From the NCBI RefSeq assembly GCF_000417875.1, contig NW_006920887.1:187361-251360 (forward strand): 64,000 nucleotides of DNA, in the 5' to 3' direction. A program made the position numbers and the translations under genes. A model generated the notes under the pieces. It saw nothing but the letters and a program-made list of their open reading frames with translations. It searched no databases and was not told where the DNA came from. The DNA is from Pseudozyma flocculosa PF-1 (Eukaryota > Basidiomycota > Ustilaginomycetes > Ustilaginales > Ustilaginaceae). Shown here in pieces: positions 9,864-19,987 of this stretch; the stretch's first letter is position 1, and each line of letters opens with the position of its first letter.

Positions 9864-12800
9864 ATGGGGAGGAGTTGGTGGAGGGGCGAGGAGGAGGTGA
9901 GAGCGAGGCTACGAGGTGGTGGCACAAGGAGTTGACGTCGACTCTGGACCGAGGTAGGGTCACGGAGTGGTACAGCACGTCCAAGGCAAAGTCAGCTGCT
10001 CCATTCATCCGCCACGGCGAGCTTGAGCGGCCAGACCTCGTGGCACGGTCGTCTTGGAGTCGCTCGCGGCCGGGCGCCAACGCTGATGGCGAGACAGGGA
10101 ACGACACCGAATCTCGTGGTTGGCGAACGCGGCGAGGACGAGTCCGTTGCCCGATCTGCCAGTCAGGAGACGATGAGGCATCGTCCAGGGTGAGGCAGAA
10201 CTTTGGGGCTTCAAGGCGGGGCTGCCGTTGAAAGAGGAATACATCATCGAGGACGATTGCAAGGCCAGAGAAGGACACGCGTAGCAAGAAGAAGGAAGGA
10301 AGCCGACTAGCTGGCTCCTTTGCTCGGCTCGGCCTCGGGAACGGTTGCGAGACAAGCCAAGCAAGGCCAGGCAGAACCAAGCCACCTGGAGCTACTCAAA
10401 GGTGGCTACATAGTTAGTCCAAGAGACGGTAGGGGGAGCAAGGGGCTGGCGGCTGTGGGTGCGGGTGCGGGTGCCGACGACGATGCTGCTCTGCATCACG
10501 TCCAGGCAAGAGGAGCCGCACACTCGCCTACTCCGGGCTGGTGGATTGGTAGGGTCCGCTGCTGCGCTCGAGACTGCGTCGGGGCGAGCACAGGGACTCG
10601 AGATGCGAATGGGATCAGACCATGCCGGGATGCTCCCGTGACCCACCGAAGCCTGCCGAGTGCTTCCGTCGTTAGGGCAATGAAACCAATCGCGGAGGCG
10701 GTAGGTAGGTACCAAGCGAGCTGCTCGGGTCCTCTTCTCCGAAAAGTCGGCAAAGCGCTTTGTGGTGGTTGCCAATCATCGTTCGTCTAAGGCAGCGAGT
10801 GCCGGGTGTCATGTCGTTCCCGGCGGCTGTCTGTCGGCCTGCCTGACCTGCCTGTCTCGAATGGATCTCCGCCCGTCGGGTAACGAGTGAGACCGCTAAA
10901 GATCGGAGAGGGCGGAGCGGAGCGTCAACGCTGGAACAGATACAGGTCAGCATGGAGCGACGAGACGAGACTCAGGACGCGGCTGAACGAGCGGCGGCTC
11001 CCGCTTTCAACGGGGCAAGAAGGTCAGATACAGGGGACATCCTTGCGTCTTGTTCAGTCCGCCTCGTCGAGGGCGTAGAAGCCTGCGGTGCGGGGCGCGA
11101 ATAGGGGGAAAGGTCGGCGATGATCAAGAAGGTTTTCGCCGTGCTCTCGACTCCGCTAGTATCACGCTCTGGCAGGGTGAGGAGAGGTGCTTGCAGCACG
11201 GCACGAATGGCAGCAAAGGCGACAGGATCCCATTGGGCGGCGCTCTAGGACATGTCGTTGGCTGCCTGGGCGCGATTGAGCTACAGTACCCCCTTTTCTC
11301 CGAACCTAGCTGACGGTTGATCGCCGTAGGCTGCAGCCAACCTCGCCCGCCATTGCGGACCGACAGCGTCGCCTTGCCCACATCCCGTCTCGATCAGGAA
11401 GGTTCCCATAGCGTAGAGTCATGAGCGATGGTGCAAGGGGCAGGCGGAAATCCCGACCTCGTGCCATTGTCAATGTCTCCCAAGCCTTCGAGAGAAGGAT
11501 TCTTTTCGATGGTCTCCGACGTAGTGCCCTGAGGACGTACGTCCACGTACTGGACGCCCTTACCCGAGGGACGGAAAAGGAGGCTGAGCCGTTGCCGAGC
11601 GCGGCAGCGTAGGTGCGGCAGCTGTAACGTGCTGTTAAAATGCGGGGTAAAGAGGCCGGCAAAAGCAGCGCGGGGGCAGCGAGGTCGATCCCGTACCGAT
11701 GTGGGTGATTGCGACTTGAGCTTGGTTCCCATGCGGCCAGCACAGCACCATCGACGACGCTGGCTAGGAGTTCCCTTGGGCCCCCGTGGCCTGCTGCGCT
11801 TCGAAGGGCGCGGGCCTAGGCGAGCTTTCATCTATGCGCCCTCGGTTGGCCGCTACAAAGAGGCCTCTCCGTCCACCCATGTTCTCTATCTGCCTGTTTT
11901 TCATTTTGCCCCTGATTCATTTTGGCTGCTTTGGCTAGTGCATGTCGAGGACACGCTGCAACCTACTGTTCGATCATCGCTGAGCAGTGCGTTGTTCTGG
12001 TGGGGATTGCGATTGCGCGATTGCGAGTGAAGTTGTGAGGTTGGTTGACGCGGGGAAAAGCAGGCTGGCGGGGCGGTCTGCGGCAGCGCAGCGCATCAAC
12101 TCGGACGATCCGACGCGCCCCTGCGCCGCTCGCTCTTTGACAGCTGCCGCCCCGCATTACCCCGCCGTGACGGCCGCCGCGCTTTCACACGACGTGCTCT
12201 CGCGCCATCCCTAGGCGCCCAACAGAGTCACCTCACCGCAGTCGCACCTCCCTTGGCCAGCGGCAGCGACACATTCATCACCCTGCCGTATTCTCCCGTC
12301 ACAACCTGTCTTTCAGCTCTTGCACGAGCGCGCGGCACGACGCCAAAGATCATCAGTGTACAGCCTGCAGCGCTAGTTGACGCAGCCAAGCCCCCTACCT
12401 CGGCCAAGCGTGGCGTCTGCACTAGGCCATCGCACCAAGATCGACGCCTAGCGTAACTGTATGGCTAGCATCGCCTACCCAGCCGACCCCTCCGCACTGT
12501 GTATCAACCTCGGGAGAGAGCGTCACAGCTCTCTGACCGAAAGCTTACCCTCTTTGCTCGCGAGCCAGTCTGCTTGAGCGTTCGCTCCCTCGCCCGCGCA
12601 CCTTTACGGCGCGCACCACGCTGCGTGTCGCTCCGGCACATCGTCCCTAGCGCACTCTCCACGCTGCTGCCGCCGCTCCCCACTCCCAGGACTCAGACAT
12701 CCGTCCATCGATGGGTCGCACTCTCGAGGCCCGGGGAGCGACCGTCGGATCGGCTCGCCTGCCTGCCTCTTCGATGCACTTCAGGTCCCAGATTGAGACG

Positions 12801-13397
12801 CTCCATCTCCGACCCCGTCCGATCGCATCATCGACCAGCCAGAACGTGGATCGAGGGCAGAATAAGGCGGCGAACGACGCAGATTGGCCACTTTGCACCG
12901 TCCAAATTGCTCTGGGCAGAATCCACTCTCGGAATCGCATCGAAGCTTCCTCGACGTCGGCAGGAGCATGCAGAAGCACTGGCTCGTGCTGTATCTGCGA
13001 GCGTCCCCAAGCTCCAAGGTGGCCTCTGGACGCTCGCATCGTCACCGACTGTTACGGCGCAGTAGAGGCGCAGGATGGTGCCTCGATTCAGCTCATCGTA
13101 GCTTGACGTCGATGCCCGTCCCTCCTCGCATAGCCGAGCTCTGCGACCAGGCGAGCGAGGGTGAGCCCCAGTCGATCAAGCCGGACCGCGCTGTACTCGC
13201 CTTGCCCTAGACGGGTCGTCAAGCGCCCCTCACGGCATCCAACCGTCAAGGCAGTCGTCGTCAGAAACGAAGCCGCTGCTCGGAGACAGTCGCGATGCCG
13301 AGGCGACAGCGAGCTCTCCCGACGAGCCTCGCTACAGCGCCCGCCAGCGACGCGTCTCCAAGCATCTCGCCCTTCAGCGCCAACGACCGTCGTCGGG

Positions 13398-13404
13398 TAT
13401 AAAG
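13398..13404 (+). promoter_or_regulatory. TATA box for the seven-exon secreted-protein gene
   Basis: TATAAAG starts 108 bases upstream of the ATG at 13506, in a GGG-TATAAAG-CC context. The spacing fits a fungal core promoter plus a short leader. Confidence 0.6.
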
Positions 13405-13505
13405 CCGACCCTCTCATGGTACTAGTGTGGGGCCCCTCATCTCGCTCCACATCTCTCACACCCACCTGAACCCAAACAACCTCCAATTTCTCTTCAACTT
13501 TCACC

Positions 13506-14761
13506 ATGAAGTGCACCGCCGTCATCCTTGCCCTTTTCGCCTCGAGCGCCATTGCTGCTCCCCTCTTCCCCTCGCTCGGAAATGGCCTCGGTGCAGGCAA
13601 CTTCAATGGAGCAGGCCAGAACAATGGAGGACAGAACGGCGTAGGCAACAGCGGGCAGCTTAACGGGTAAGAGAACAGCATCTTTAACGGGCTGAGCAGC
13701 TCTGTGGGCGACCGGAGTGTCGAGGCCTGCGAAGTGGACGCTGGCTGGTTTCCCACCTGAGCTTAGCCTTATACCCTCGACCATCGCCGAGAGTCTGCCG
13801 CCGTTGGCGGCATCAATCCCTTGGAAGCATGGCTGCTGACCCTCATGCATAAATCTTGAAACACCTTCCTTCCACGATGCACCAACAACGTCTCGCAGCG
13901 CTGGTGACGGTAACGGCAATATCGCGGGCACCAACAACGGAAACAGGTGAGCTGGCGCCTGGTTGTGGCGATTGGCGCACCCCGACCTCTCTTTGCTGAC
14001 ATGGACACCATTGCTTCTCACAGCAACGGCGTCAAAAACCTCGGACAGGGCAACGGAGGTCTCTCCGGCAACGGAAACGGTCTTGGTGCGTCTTGGTGCA
14101 ATCAGCCCTTCGGTCCGTTCTCACGTCGAATCCTTCTGACAGCTTTCGTGACTATTCTATTTCAGGCACGGATAACGGCAACCAGAACGGAGTTTCGAAC
14201 AGTGGCGCCGGTGAGTGTCACGATCAGGACAGTCCGAGCATCGTACCTTGGAAATACGGCGTGCTCACCGTGTCGCGCGCTTCCTTTACCTTGACCCGCC
14301 ACAGGAAACGGCCTTGCTGACGGAAACCTCAACCTTGGAGGCGCTCACAATGGAAACCAGAACGGCGTTGACAATGGTGGGTGATTGAAGAGGACGTTGG
14401 GACTCTGGAAGGGGAGGAGAGATGGATACTGATGACTGGCATGCTTCTCCGACATCCCACGTTCGTCCCTCGTCGCTTTCTCGCAGGCGGATTCCTGAAC
14501 GGTGAGTGACGCTACTCGGAAGCGATGCCGACGCTCTGTCCTCGCACACGTCGGGGAGGGAGCGGGGCGGACGATGTCATTGCATCGCGCAGGTCTTCGA
14601 ACCGCCCGCGACGTGCTCCGCGACCTCCTGATTTTCCGCAAAACACGGCGCTGACCAACCCTCTCTCGCGCCTCCTCGACGCACCATCAGGCATCGCTTC
14701 CGGCAACGGCAACTTTGCTGGCACCGGTAACGGCAGCGGAAACGGCCAGCACAACAACTGA
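13506..14761 (+). CDS. Seven-exon secreted Asn/Gly-rich protein (157 aa)
   Basis: No named family is recognised. The gene is assembled from seven small exons: 13506-13666, 13899-13946, 14024-14085, 14166-14210, 14305-14376, 14487-14501 and 14691-14761. Every junction has GT/AG borders and restores frame, always splitting a Gly or Ser codon. The product has a signal peptide (MKCTAVILALFASSAIAAP, about 18 residues) and a mature part made almost wholly of GNGN, NQNGV, GNGLG and NNGN-type motifs, ending NGSGNGQHNN. The only cysteine is in the signal peptide. Exon 2 is symmetric (48 nt, phase 2-2), and exons 4, 5 and 6 (45, 72 and 15 nt) are all phase 1-1, so any of them can be skipped without breaking the frame. 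No single open frame reveals the gene. The preserved reading phase across six introns and the uniform NG composition strongly support it. Confidence 0.82.
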
Positions 14762-15763
14762 GCTGTCCGGACGGACGATACGATGAGCGCGGTTGCCTCT
14801 TCGCAGCTCGCCTGGCGTCTCTCGACCCGCCTGCGGGGACGGAACGCTCAGCGCTGAGCGCGGACACCGCCTCGGACCCTGTTCACGCTCCCTGATGCTC
14901 GATGTTCTCTTATCTGTCCCAGCCACGCTACCCTTTGAATCGACGCCTCTTTTCCAAACAAGACACATTGTCCCTCCAGTGGTCGATGCCGCTGGCCGGA
15001 GGCGCCTTACACAGCGCACTTTGCCTTGCTTGGCTCCTGCTCATCCGCCCACCGTGCAGCCTACCAGCCTCATGGTAGCAGAGCTGCAACGTCTGACGGC
15101 TACCGCGACGCTTAATCGCTCAGGCCCCTCCCTACCTCGAGCACAGTACATGTTATCGAGCGTTTTCTGACCGTGTCAAACACCGACTGGCCGTCGCTGC
15201 GGGAGAGGGGGAAGCATGGCGCGGGAGGGGAATGATCATAGTATTCAGAGAGGAAGAGGGGGGAAGGAGAGGGTTGCCAGTTTCCGGACGGAGTCGCTGC
15301 GATCTTCCAGCCTGGGCCGTAAGGACCGGCTGGTCGAGCGCCGAGTGAAAGCGAGCAGGGGCGAGCAAAATCCGCGCGTGAACAACAGAGGCGAGCAGAG
15401 CGATGCGGCGCGGCGCGGCCGCGAAGGGGAGGAGGGCGGGGAAAGAGAGAAGCTGCCGGCGTGTGGAAGACGGCGGCGGCCAAAGGGGAGATGATGGGAG
15501 GAGGAGAGGGAGGCATAGGTGGCGAGGCAGGAGAGAAAAGCCTGCCGCGCCGACGACCTGGCGTCCGCCACGCTCGGGCTCGAGCGCGAGACAGAGCAGC
15601 GTAAAGAGTCGCAGGGCGGTTTCTTGCAAAGGTACGGCCTCATGGGATTCGATCGCTCCGCCACAGCTGATTGTTTTCCGAAAGGCCGTAAGCAGGGCTC
15701 GATGTCCTGTGATCGCCGCGACGATAGAGGTTGCCACGTTGCAGGCGGATCTTAAAGCGGTCC
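14762..15763. other. Convergent spacer in the secreted-protein island
   Basis: About 1.0 kb between two gene 3' ends. It contains purine-rich stretches near 15235-15275 and 15420-15530. No supported gene is present. Confidence 0.5.
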
Positions 15764-16285
15764 TTACAGAGCCGACACCTGGACCCAGTTGATGACCGGG
15801 ATAGCCTCGATGTCGACTGAGGGTCGAGACCGAGTATCGGCAGATCGTCGAAAGGGCCAGAGGTCGGGCTCGACATCAGTGGCTCTGCGCCGCGTCACCA
15901 CCGACGGAACGCCACCGACGCAAGGCAGCAACTCGTGCACGCGGCAGACAGACTCACTGACGAACTCAGTGTCGACGTTGGGCTTGTTTGCCCACAGAGC
16001 CATGCCGAAGTCGTGGTACTCTTGACTGAAGATCCGCTCGACGCATCCGCCGTTGGTGCTCTTGGCGATGACGATGCTCTCCTTGACGATCGACCACGGC
16101 CTTCCCCTGGCGTTGTTGAAGCAGAACTGTCGGCCATCGGATGCAAAGGTCACAGGGCCCTGCGGGGTACTGACCGACCACTTCTGCTTGAAGGTCGACT
16201 TGGCAAAGGGCTCGGAAGCCTCCGGACGGCCGAGGGTGGACCACAAGAAAGGCGCGAGGAGGGCCAGAGGGGTGAAGAGCCTCAT
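15764..16285 (-). CDS. Secreted four-cysteine protein, effector-like (173 aa)
   Basis: No family is recognised. A signal peptide is evident (MRLFTPLALLAPFLWSTLG). The mature protein has four cysteines (in RQFCFNN, NGGCVER, SVCRVH and LLPCVGG), enough for two disulfides, and a compact aromatic-containing domain of about 110 residues: KQKWSVSTPQGPVTFA, PWSIVKESIVIAK, YHDFGMALWANKPN. The tail from about residue 130 is polar and Arg-rich (VTRRRATD, PFRRSADTRSRPS) and ends INWVQVSAL. The start was chosen because it gives a clean signal peptide; longer upstream frames do not. A TATA box lies about 140 bases upstream. Size, secretion signal and cysteine content fit a fungal effector candidate. Function is unknown. 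Confidence 0.75.
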   Translation of the reverse strand: MRLFTPLALLAPFLWSTLGRPEASEPFAKSTFKQKWSVSTPQGPVTFASDGRQFCFNNARGRPWSIVKESIVIAKSTNGGCVERIFSQEYHDFGMALWANKPNVDTEFVSESVCRVHELLPCVGGVPSVVTRRRATDVEPDLWPFRRSADTRSRPSVDIEAIPVINWVQVSAL

Positions 16286-17681
16286 TCTCGAGCGTGGTTT
16301 GACGGGAACAGGGATGCAGGGATGGGATGGAAGGAGAGTCTCGTTTGAAGGGCAGCTTGGGCAGCGAAGGTGTGTGTATGAGACTTGAGGATGGACGGAC
16401 GACAGGAGACAGAACGCACCGGTCTTATAGATGTTGGCAGGGCCTCGAGCGCTGCGGAGTCCTCGAGCAACGTCTTCGAAGCCCACAACACACTCGAGCT
16501 GCTTCGGGAGCCGCAGATGGGCGTGTAGCGCAACGCCCGCGGCGTTCACCCTAGCCCCACTGCTCCCCACTTTGCTTCGATCCGCTGCTGCGCCAGCGCC
16601 AGCGCCAGCGACGCCTTCTCGGACATCGCCCCGCATTTCCGATTGTATGTACAGTGTATACTTTTGTCCAGAGAGCTGAAGTCGAGGGAGGCTGAAAACT
16701 GGCGCTAGCCTCCAGAAGCACACGAGCTAGCAGTGCCGCGCTCCGATTGCAGCCGTTCCGGTAGCGCCTAGCGGCGCCAGCACGAGCTGCAGGCCTTAAG
16801 CCTTGACTGTCCGCCACGCTTAGGCTGGAGCAACACTGGCAGGTCAGACAATCATGAGCTATTGCGGCTGTTGCACAGTTGTCCTACGATGCTGGTGTGA
16901 GAGTGGCAAATGGTGACTGTTGTGCGTCGAGGGCTTTCTCAAATCGTGTTTGTCACGAGCGCAACCTCGAGCTGAAATCTCGTACCGCGCCCTGGTCCTC
17001 GCCGAGGTCGCGTTTGGACCAGCAAAGAGCCTGTCATTCTCTGGCAGCGATGCGAGCTGCCCTCTTGCTACCTCCGTAAACATCGCGCCTCCACGGCTCT
17101 TCTCCGCACCACTACGTCGAGATTCAAGAGAGCGGGATGGACGAGGGATCGAACGCTGCACTTAGTCCCGTTCTACGCTCTCCAACTACGGATTGTGAGC
17201 TGGCGGCCGTGATCGGCTCTGACGCAGAGGAGCGGCGTGGGCAGAAGCATGACGACGGCATCTGTCTACCCTTGGAGCACGGTGACCGTGGGGAAACTCG
17301 ATGGATTTCGGACGGGGACGGAAGCGGAGGGACAAAACTGCGAGCGGGATGGAGACAAGTGGTTTGGACGGGCCGAGCCGCTCTTGCCGGGCATGCACGC
17401 CTGCACTTGTGACTCTGTCAAAAGCCCACGAGAACGGGCGAGAACCGACATGCGGCTTGAAGGAGAGAGGCAGCTGCATCAAGAGCAGGTGGGCACTGAC
17501 GCAACGCGGATAGCGACCAAACCGCCCCGGCTGTGTACGCGACGGAAGATGATGAGGACGCGTGTTCTGTGAGCCAAGTGGTGCGCCTACCCAGCCTGAC
17601 CTGTTACACCCATTGGCGTGCGCGCTGAAAGACTCACTGTGCGGGGGAAGCGTGGCGTCTGCCTCTTGCCATCGCCGAAGC
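16286..17681. other. Spacer upstream of the four-cysteine protein gene
   Basis: About 1.4 kb that contains the minus-strand TATA box at 16424-16429 and no other supported feature. A GCGCCAGCGCCAGCGCCAGCGACGCC short repeat lies near 16590. Confidence 0.45.
16424..16429 (-). promoter_or_regulatory. TATA box of the four-cysteine protein gene
   Basis: TATAAG on the minus strand (within CTATAAGACC) lies about 140 bases upstream of the ATG at 16285. Confidence 0.55.
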
Positions 17682-17915
17682 TCAGGAAGTCGAGCCGCCA
17701 TCTCCGCCATTGGACGAGTCATCGTCGGCTCCACCGGATGAGCCTCCGCCGGCTCCATTGGCTGAGCCATCGCCAGTAATGGATGAGCCCTGATCATCAC
17801 CAGCTTGGCGCTCTTGTAGGACCGAACCAGGCTGGATGACGGGGTGCGGGGGCGCTTTGGCCGCGACGACGGCGCAGAGCAGCGCGAAGAGAGCGAGCGT
17901 GGGCGACAACTTCAT
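17682..17915 (-). CDS. Small secreted Gly/Ser/Asp-rich protein (77 aa)
   Basis: Unknown family. A signal peptide is followed by a short Pro-containing linker, a QER motif, and a low-complexity tail of Gly, Ser, Asn and Asp (GDGSANGAGGGSSGGADDD). It has one cysteine, within the signal peptide. The start MKLSPTLALFALLCAVVAA is closely similar to the 66-aa protein at 19042-19242, including LFALLCA and the downstream QER, so the two look like tandem paralogues. A TATATAA box lies about 130 bases upstream. Short length lowers confidence, but the signal peptide, the paralogue and the shared promoter core support it. Confidence 0.65.
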   Translation of the reverse strand: MKLSPTLALFALLCAVVAAKAPPHPVIQPGSVLQERQAGDDQGSSITGDGSANGAGGGSSGGADDDSSNGGDGGSTS

Positions 17916-19041
17916 TGCGGGCTTGTCGAGGACGCTGGAGTGGACGAGGATGCGTATGTCTGAGCTGTGGAGTTGGGAGAGTGGCGCAGTGCGTGGATGG
18001 AGGGCGGAGGGTGGGACGAGTGCGGATCAGAAGGCCCCCCCTTATATACCGCATCTGGCCCCAGCCCATCTCATCTGGGCGCTCTCACCGCCTCGGTCTA
18101 CCACCCACCGCAGAGCGAAGCTCGATCGTGAGAAGGCGGACCGAGGGGTCGTCGTCGCTGGTCCGGGGTCGATGACGACCCACTCAACGCCAATATGGCA
18201 CCCACCGTGACGGTCCCTATCGGGCGTCGGCGCTCAGCCTTGCCAGTATGACAGCGGCCCTCGGTCCCACTTCCGCCCCACTTCCACCATGACGACACCC
18301 AGTAGTGTGGGCGCTGGCTGAAGGACACGCCGAGGTGGGGCCTGCAACGCTGTGGTGGGGCTCGCACCGGGCTCCCGCCTCTGCCAAAGGATTGCCTACT
18401 TGTCCTGAGCCAATCGGGTCCGGGACCGAGGATGTTGCTCCGCGATTTAGCAAGGTCGATAGCCATGGCAACGTGCGCCGGTTGCGCTGGCAATTGACCT
18501 TTGGCGACGCAGCGCAGCACGTCTGTTCGGCAAGTGCAGCGCGATACGGTTGCGGCGCAGGCAACGACAAGATCCGTCCTAGCGCCGCACCAGCCTCAAT
18601 AGGGAGGATCTCGCTCTCTTCTACGGTGCTGAACCGCACGCCAACGGCCAAGATGCACAGGCAAAGCAGACTGCCTGGGAGGAATCGAGTCGAACAGAAC
18701 GAGGAGCCGCTACATGAGACAAGCCAATCTGCACGGGGGAGCCGGTCGGCAGAGAGCAGGATGGCCAGGCAGGCAAGCACTTGGAGAGCTCGGCAGGGCC
18801 ACCGCACCGCTCGACATTGGGCATACCCACTTGATCCTTTGACGCTATTCGGTACAGAGGCCAGCCTGACCGAACATCATCGTCCCCGTTAAACCGACGG
18901 CTGAGCAAGGGCAGGAGGAAAGGCGCAAATGCACAACTTGAGTCTCGTCCCGTTCTTGCAAGTCGATGCGCGCGCGAGAGAGAGAGAGGAAGGGGAAACA
19001 TACCGTGGGAAACCAGCGCACAGACCTGCGTATGTGCCAGC
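17916..19041. other. Spacer between the two small secreted-protein paralogues
   Basis: About 1.1 kb. The only supported element is the TATA box at 18042-18048. Overlapping open frames on both strands have no recognisable content. Confidence 0.45.
18042..18048 (-). promoter_or_regulatory. TATA box of the 77-aa secreted-protein gene
   Basis: TATATAA on the minus strand, in the context CAGATGCGGTATATAAGG, lies about 130 bases upstream of the ATG at 17915. Confidence 0.65.
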
Positions 19042-19242
19042 TTAGGGATTGCGCCCAGGGCCGCCGCCGTTGCCGATCGGTGGGGCAGAGCCGTGGATCT
19101 GTCCCGGACCTCCGCCCTGTTGCCCCGGTTTCTCCGGTACGCCTCGTTCTTGGATCCCGACGGGGGCGGCGTGAACACCGCCGCTGGACGAGACAAGAGC
19201 GCACAGAAGCGCGAAGAGCGGCAGGGCGACGTTGAGCTTCAT
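19042..19242 (-). CDS. Small secreted Gly/Pro-rich protein (66 aa)
   Basis: Unknown family. The signal peptide (MKLNVALPLFALLCALVSSS) and a following QER motif resemble the 77-aa neighbour. The mature part is Gly/Pro/Gln-rich (KPGQQGGGPGQIHG, IGNGGGPGRNP) with no cysteine. The upstream core promoter, CAGATGCAGATATAAGG, is similar to that of the 77-aa gene, with the TATA element about 135 bases from the ATG. I infer a tandem duplication followed by tail divergence. It may be a secreted peptide or wall-associated protein; no function can be assigned. Confidence 0.63.
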   Translation of the reverse strand: MKLNVALPLFALLCALVSSSGGVHAAPVGIQERGVPEKPGQQGGGPGQIHGSAPPIGNGGGPGRNP

Positions 19243-19374
19243 GGGCGGTCCGAGGAGGGGAATCGGCTTGGTGAGAGAGGAAGACGTCTCGTATTGGTGC
19301 AGGACGTGAGGATCTTTGCTGTGTGTTTGAAGGGATGGACAGAAGATGGCAGAGGGCCACTGGCCGTGACCGCC

Positions 19375-19380
19375 TTATAT
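19375..19380 (-). promoter_or_regulatory. TATA box of the 66-aa secreted-protein gene
   Basis: ATATAA on the minus strand, within CAGATATAAGGCGG, lies about 135 bases upstream of the ATG at 19242. Confidence 0.55.
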
Positions 19381-19971
19381 CTGCATCTGCTGGCGACCGT
19401 CTCTCATGGTGGCGGCGTCCTTGCCTGTTCCACGGCAGAGTGCCTCTTTGTTCAACGTCTGCCGGGGTGGTGGCGCGACTGACGGATGACCTGGCAAGGG
19501 AGGGATCACGGAGGTCGGGGGCGGCAGTAGGGGGCCATATGTGCGACCTCGGAAGTTCGATCCGACGCCGTTCTTTATCGCCTCCTAGCCCACCTTTGAA
19601 CCCACAGTTGCACGGGTGGAACGAGCTTTGCTGCACTGCATCATGCTGTTGCGATGGACCCGGTCCGTCCGAATTGACGATTGATGAGGGGTCGACGAGG
19701 CGCCCACAATGCGGTTGCCGCGAGGCAAGCAAGAAGGGCGCCACCGCCGAGCGGGGCGAGCCTGGACGACTTGGACAGTCCCGCATCCCTTTCTGTGCGA
19801 TCTAGCGGCATGTCGGGCGGTCCTCGCAGAGAAGGGGTGAAAGCGCGCACTGGGCGGCTCGCAAGCGCCCCACGCTGACGAGGAGCGCATCAATGGCCCC
19901 CAAAGAGACGCTGGGCACGCACAGCCTGGACCCTGGCGATGGCGCAGACATGGGCCGAAGGCATCAGGGGT

Positions 19972-19987
19972 GGGGGGGGGGGGGGGG
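19972..19987 (+). repeat. G16 homopolymer
   Basis: Sixteen consecutive G residues. The length is likely to be unstable or uncertain in the assembly. Confidence 0.9.

Larger units (their letters stand above)
9695..13505. other. 3.8-kb gene-poor spacer inside the secreted-protein island
   Basis: This spacer lies between two divergent secreted-protein genes. It holds a run of 12 G at 9852-9863 and a TATA box near the right end. Several open frames of 60-230 codons exist but show no domain, signal peptide or plausible composition, and they overlap one another on both strands, so I treat them as chance frames. Long upstream regions of this kind are common around regulated fungal secreted-protein genes. 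Confidence 0.5.

Noticed and set aside
19550..19580. A GTTCGATCC-like tRNA B-box word
   Set aside because: No matching A box or cloverleaf could be drawn upstream. No other tRNA-like segment was found.
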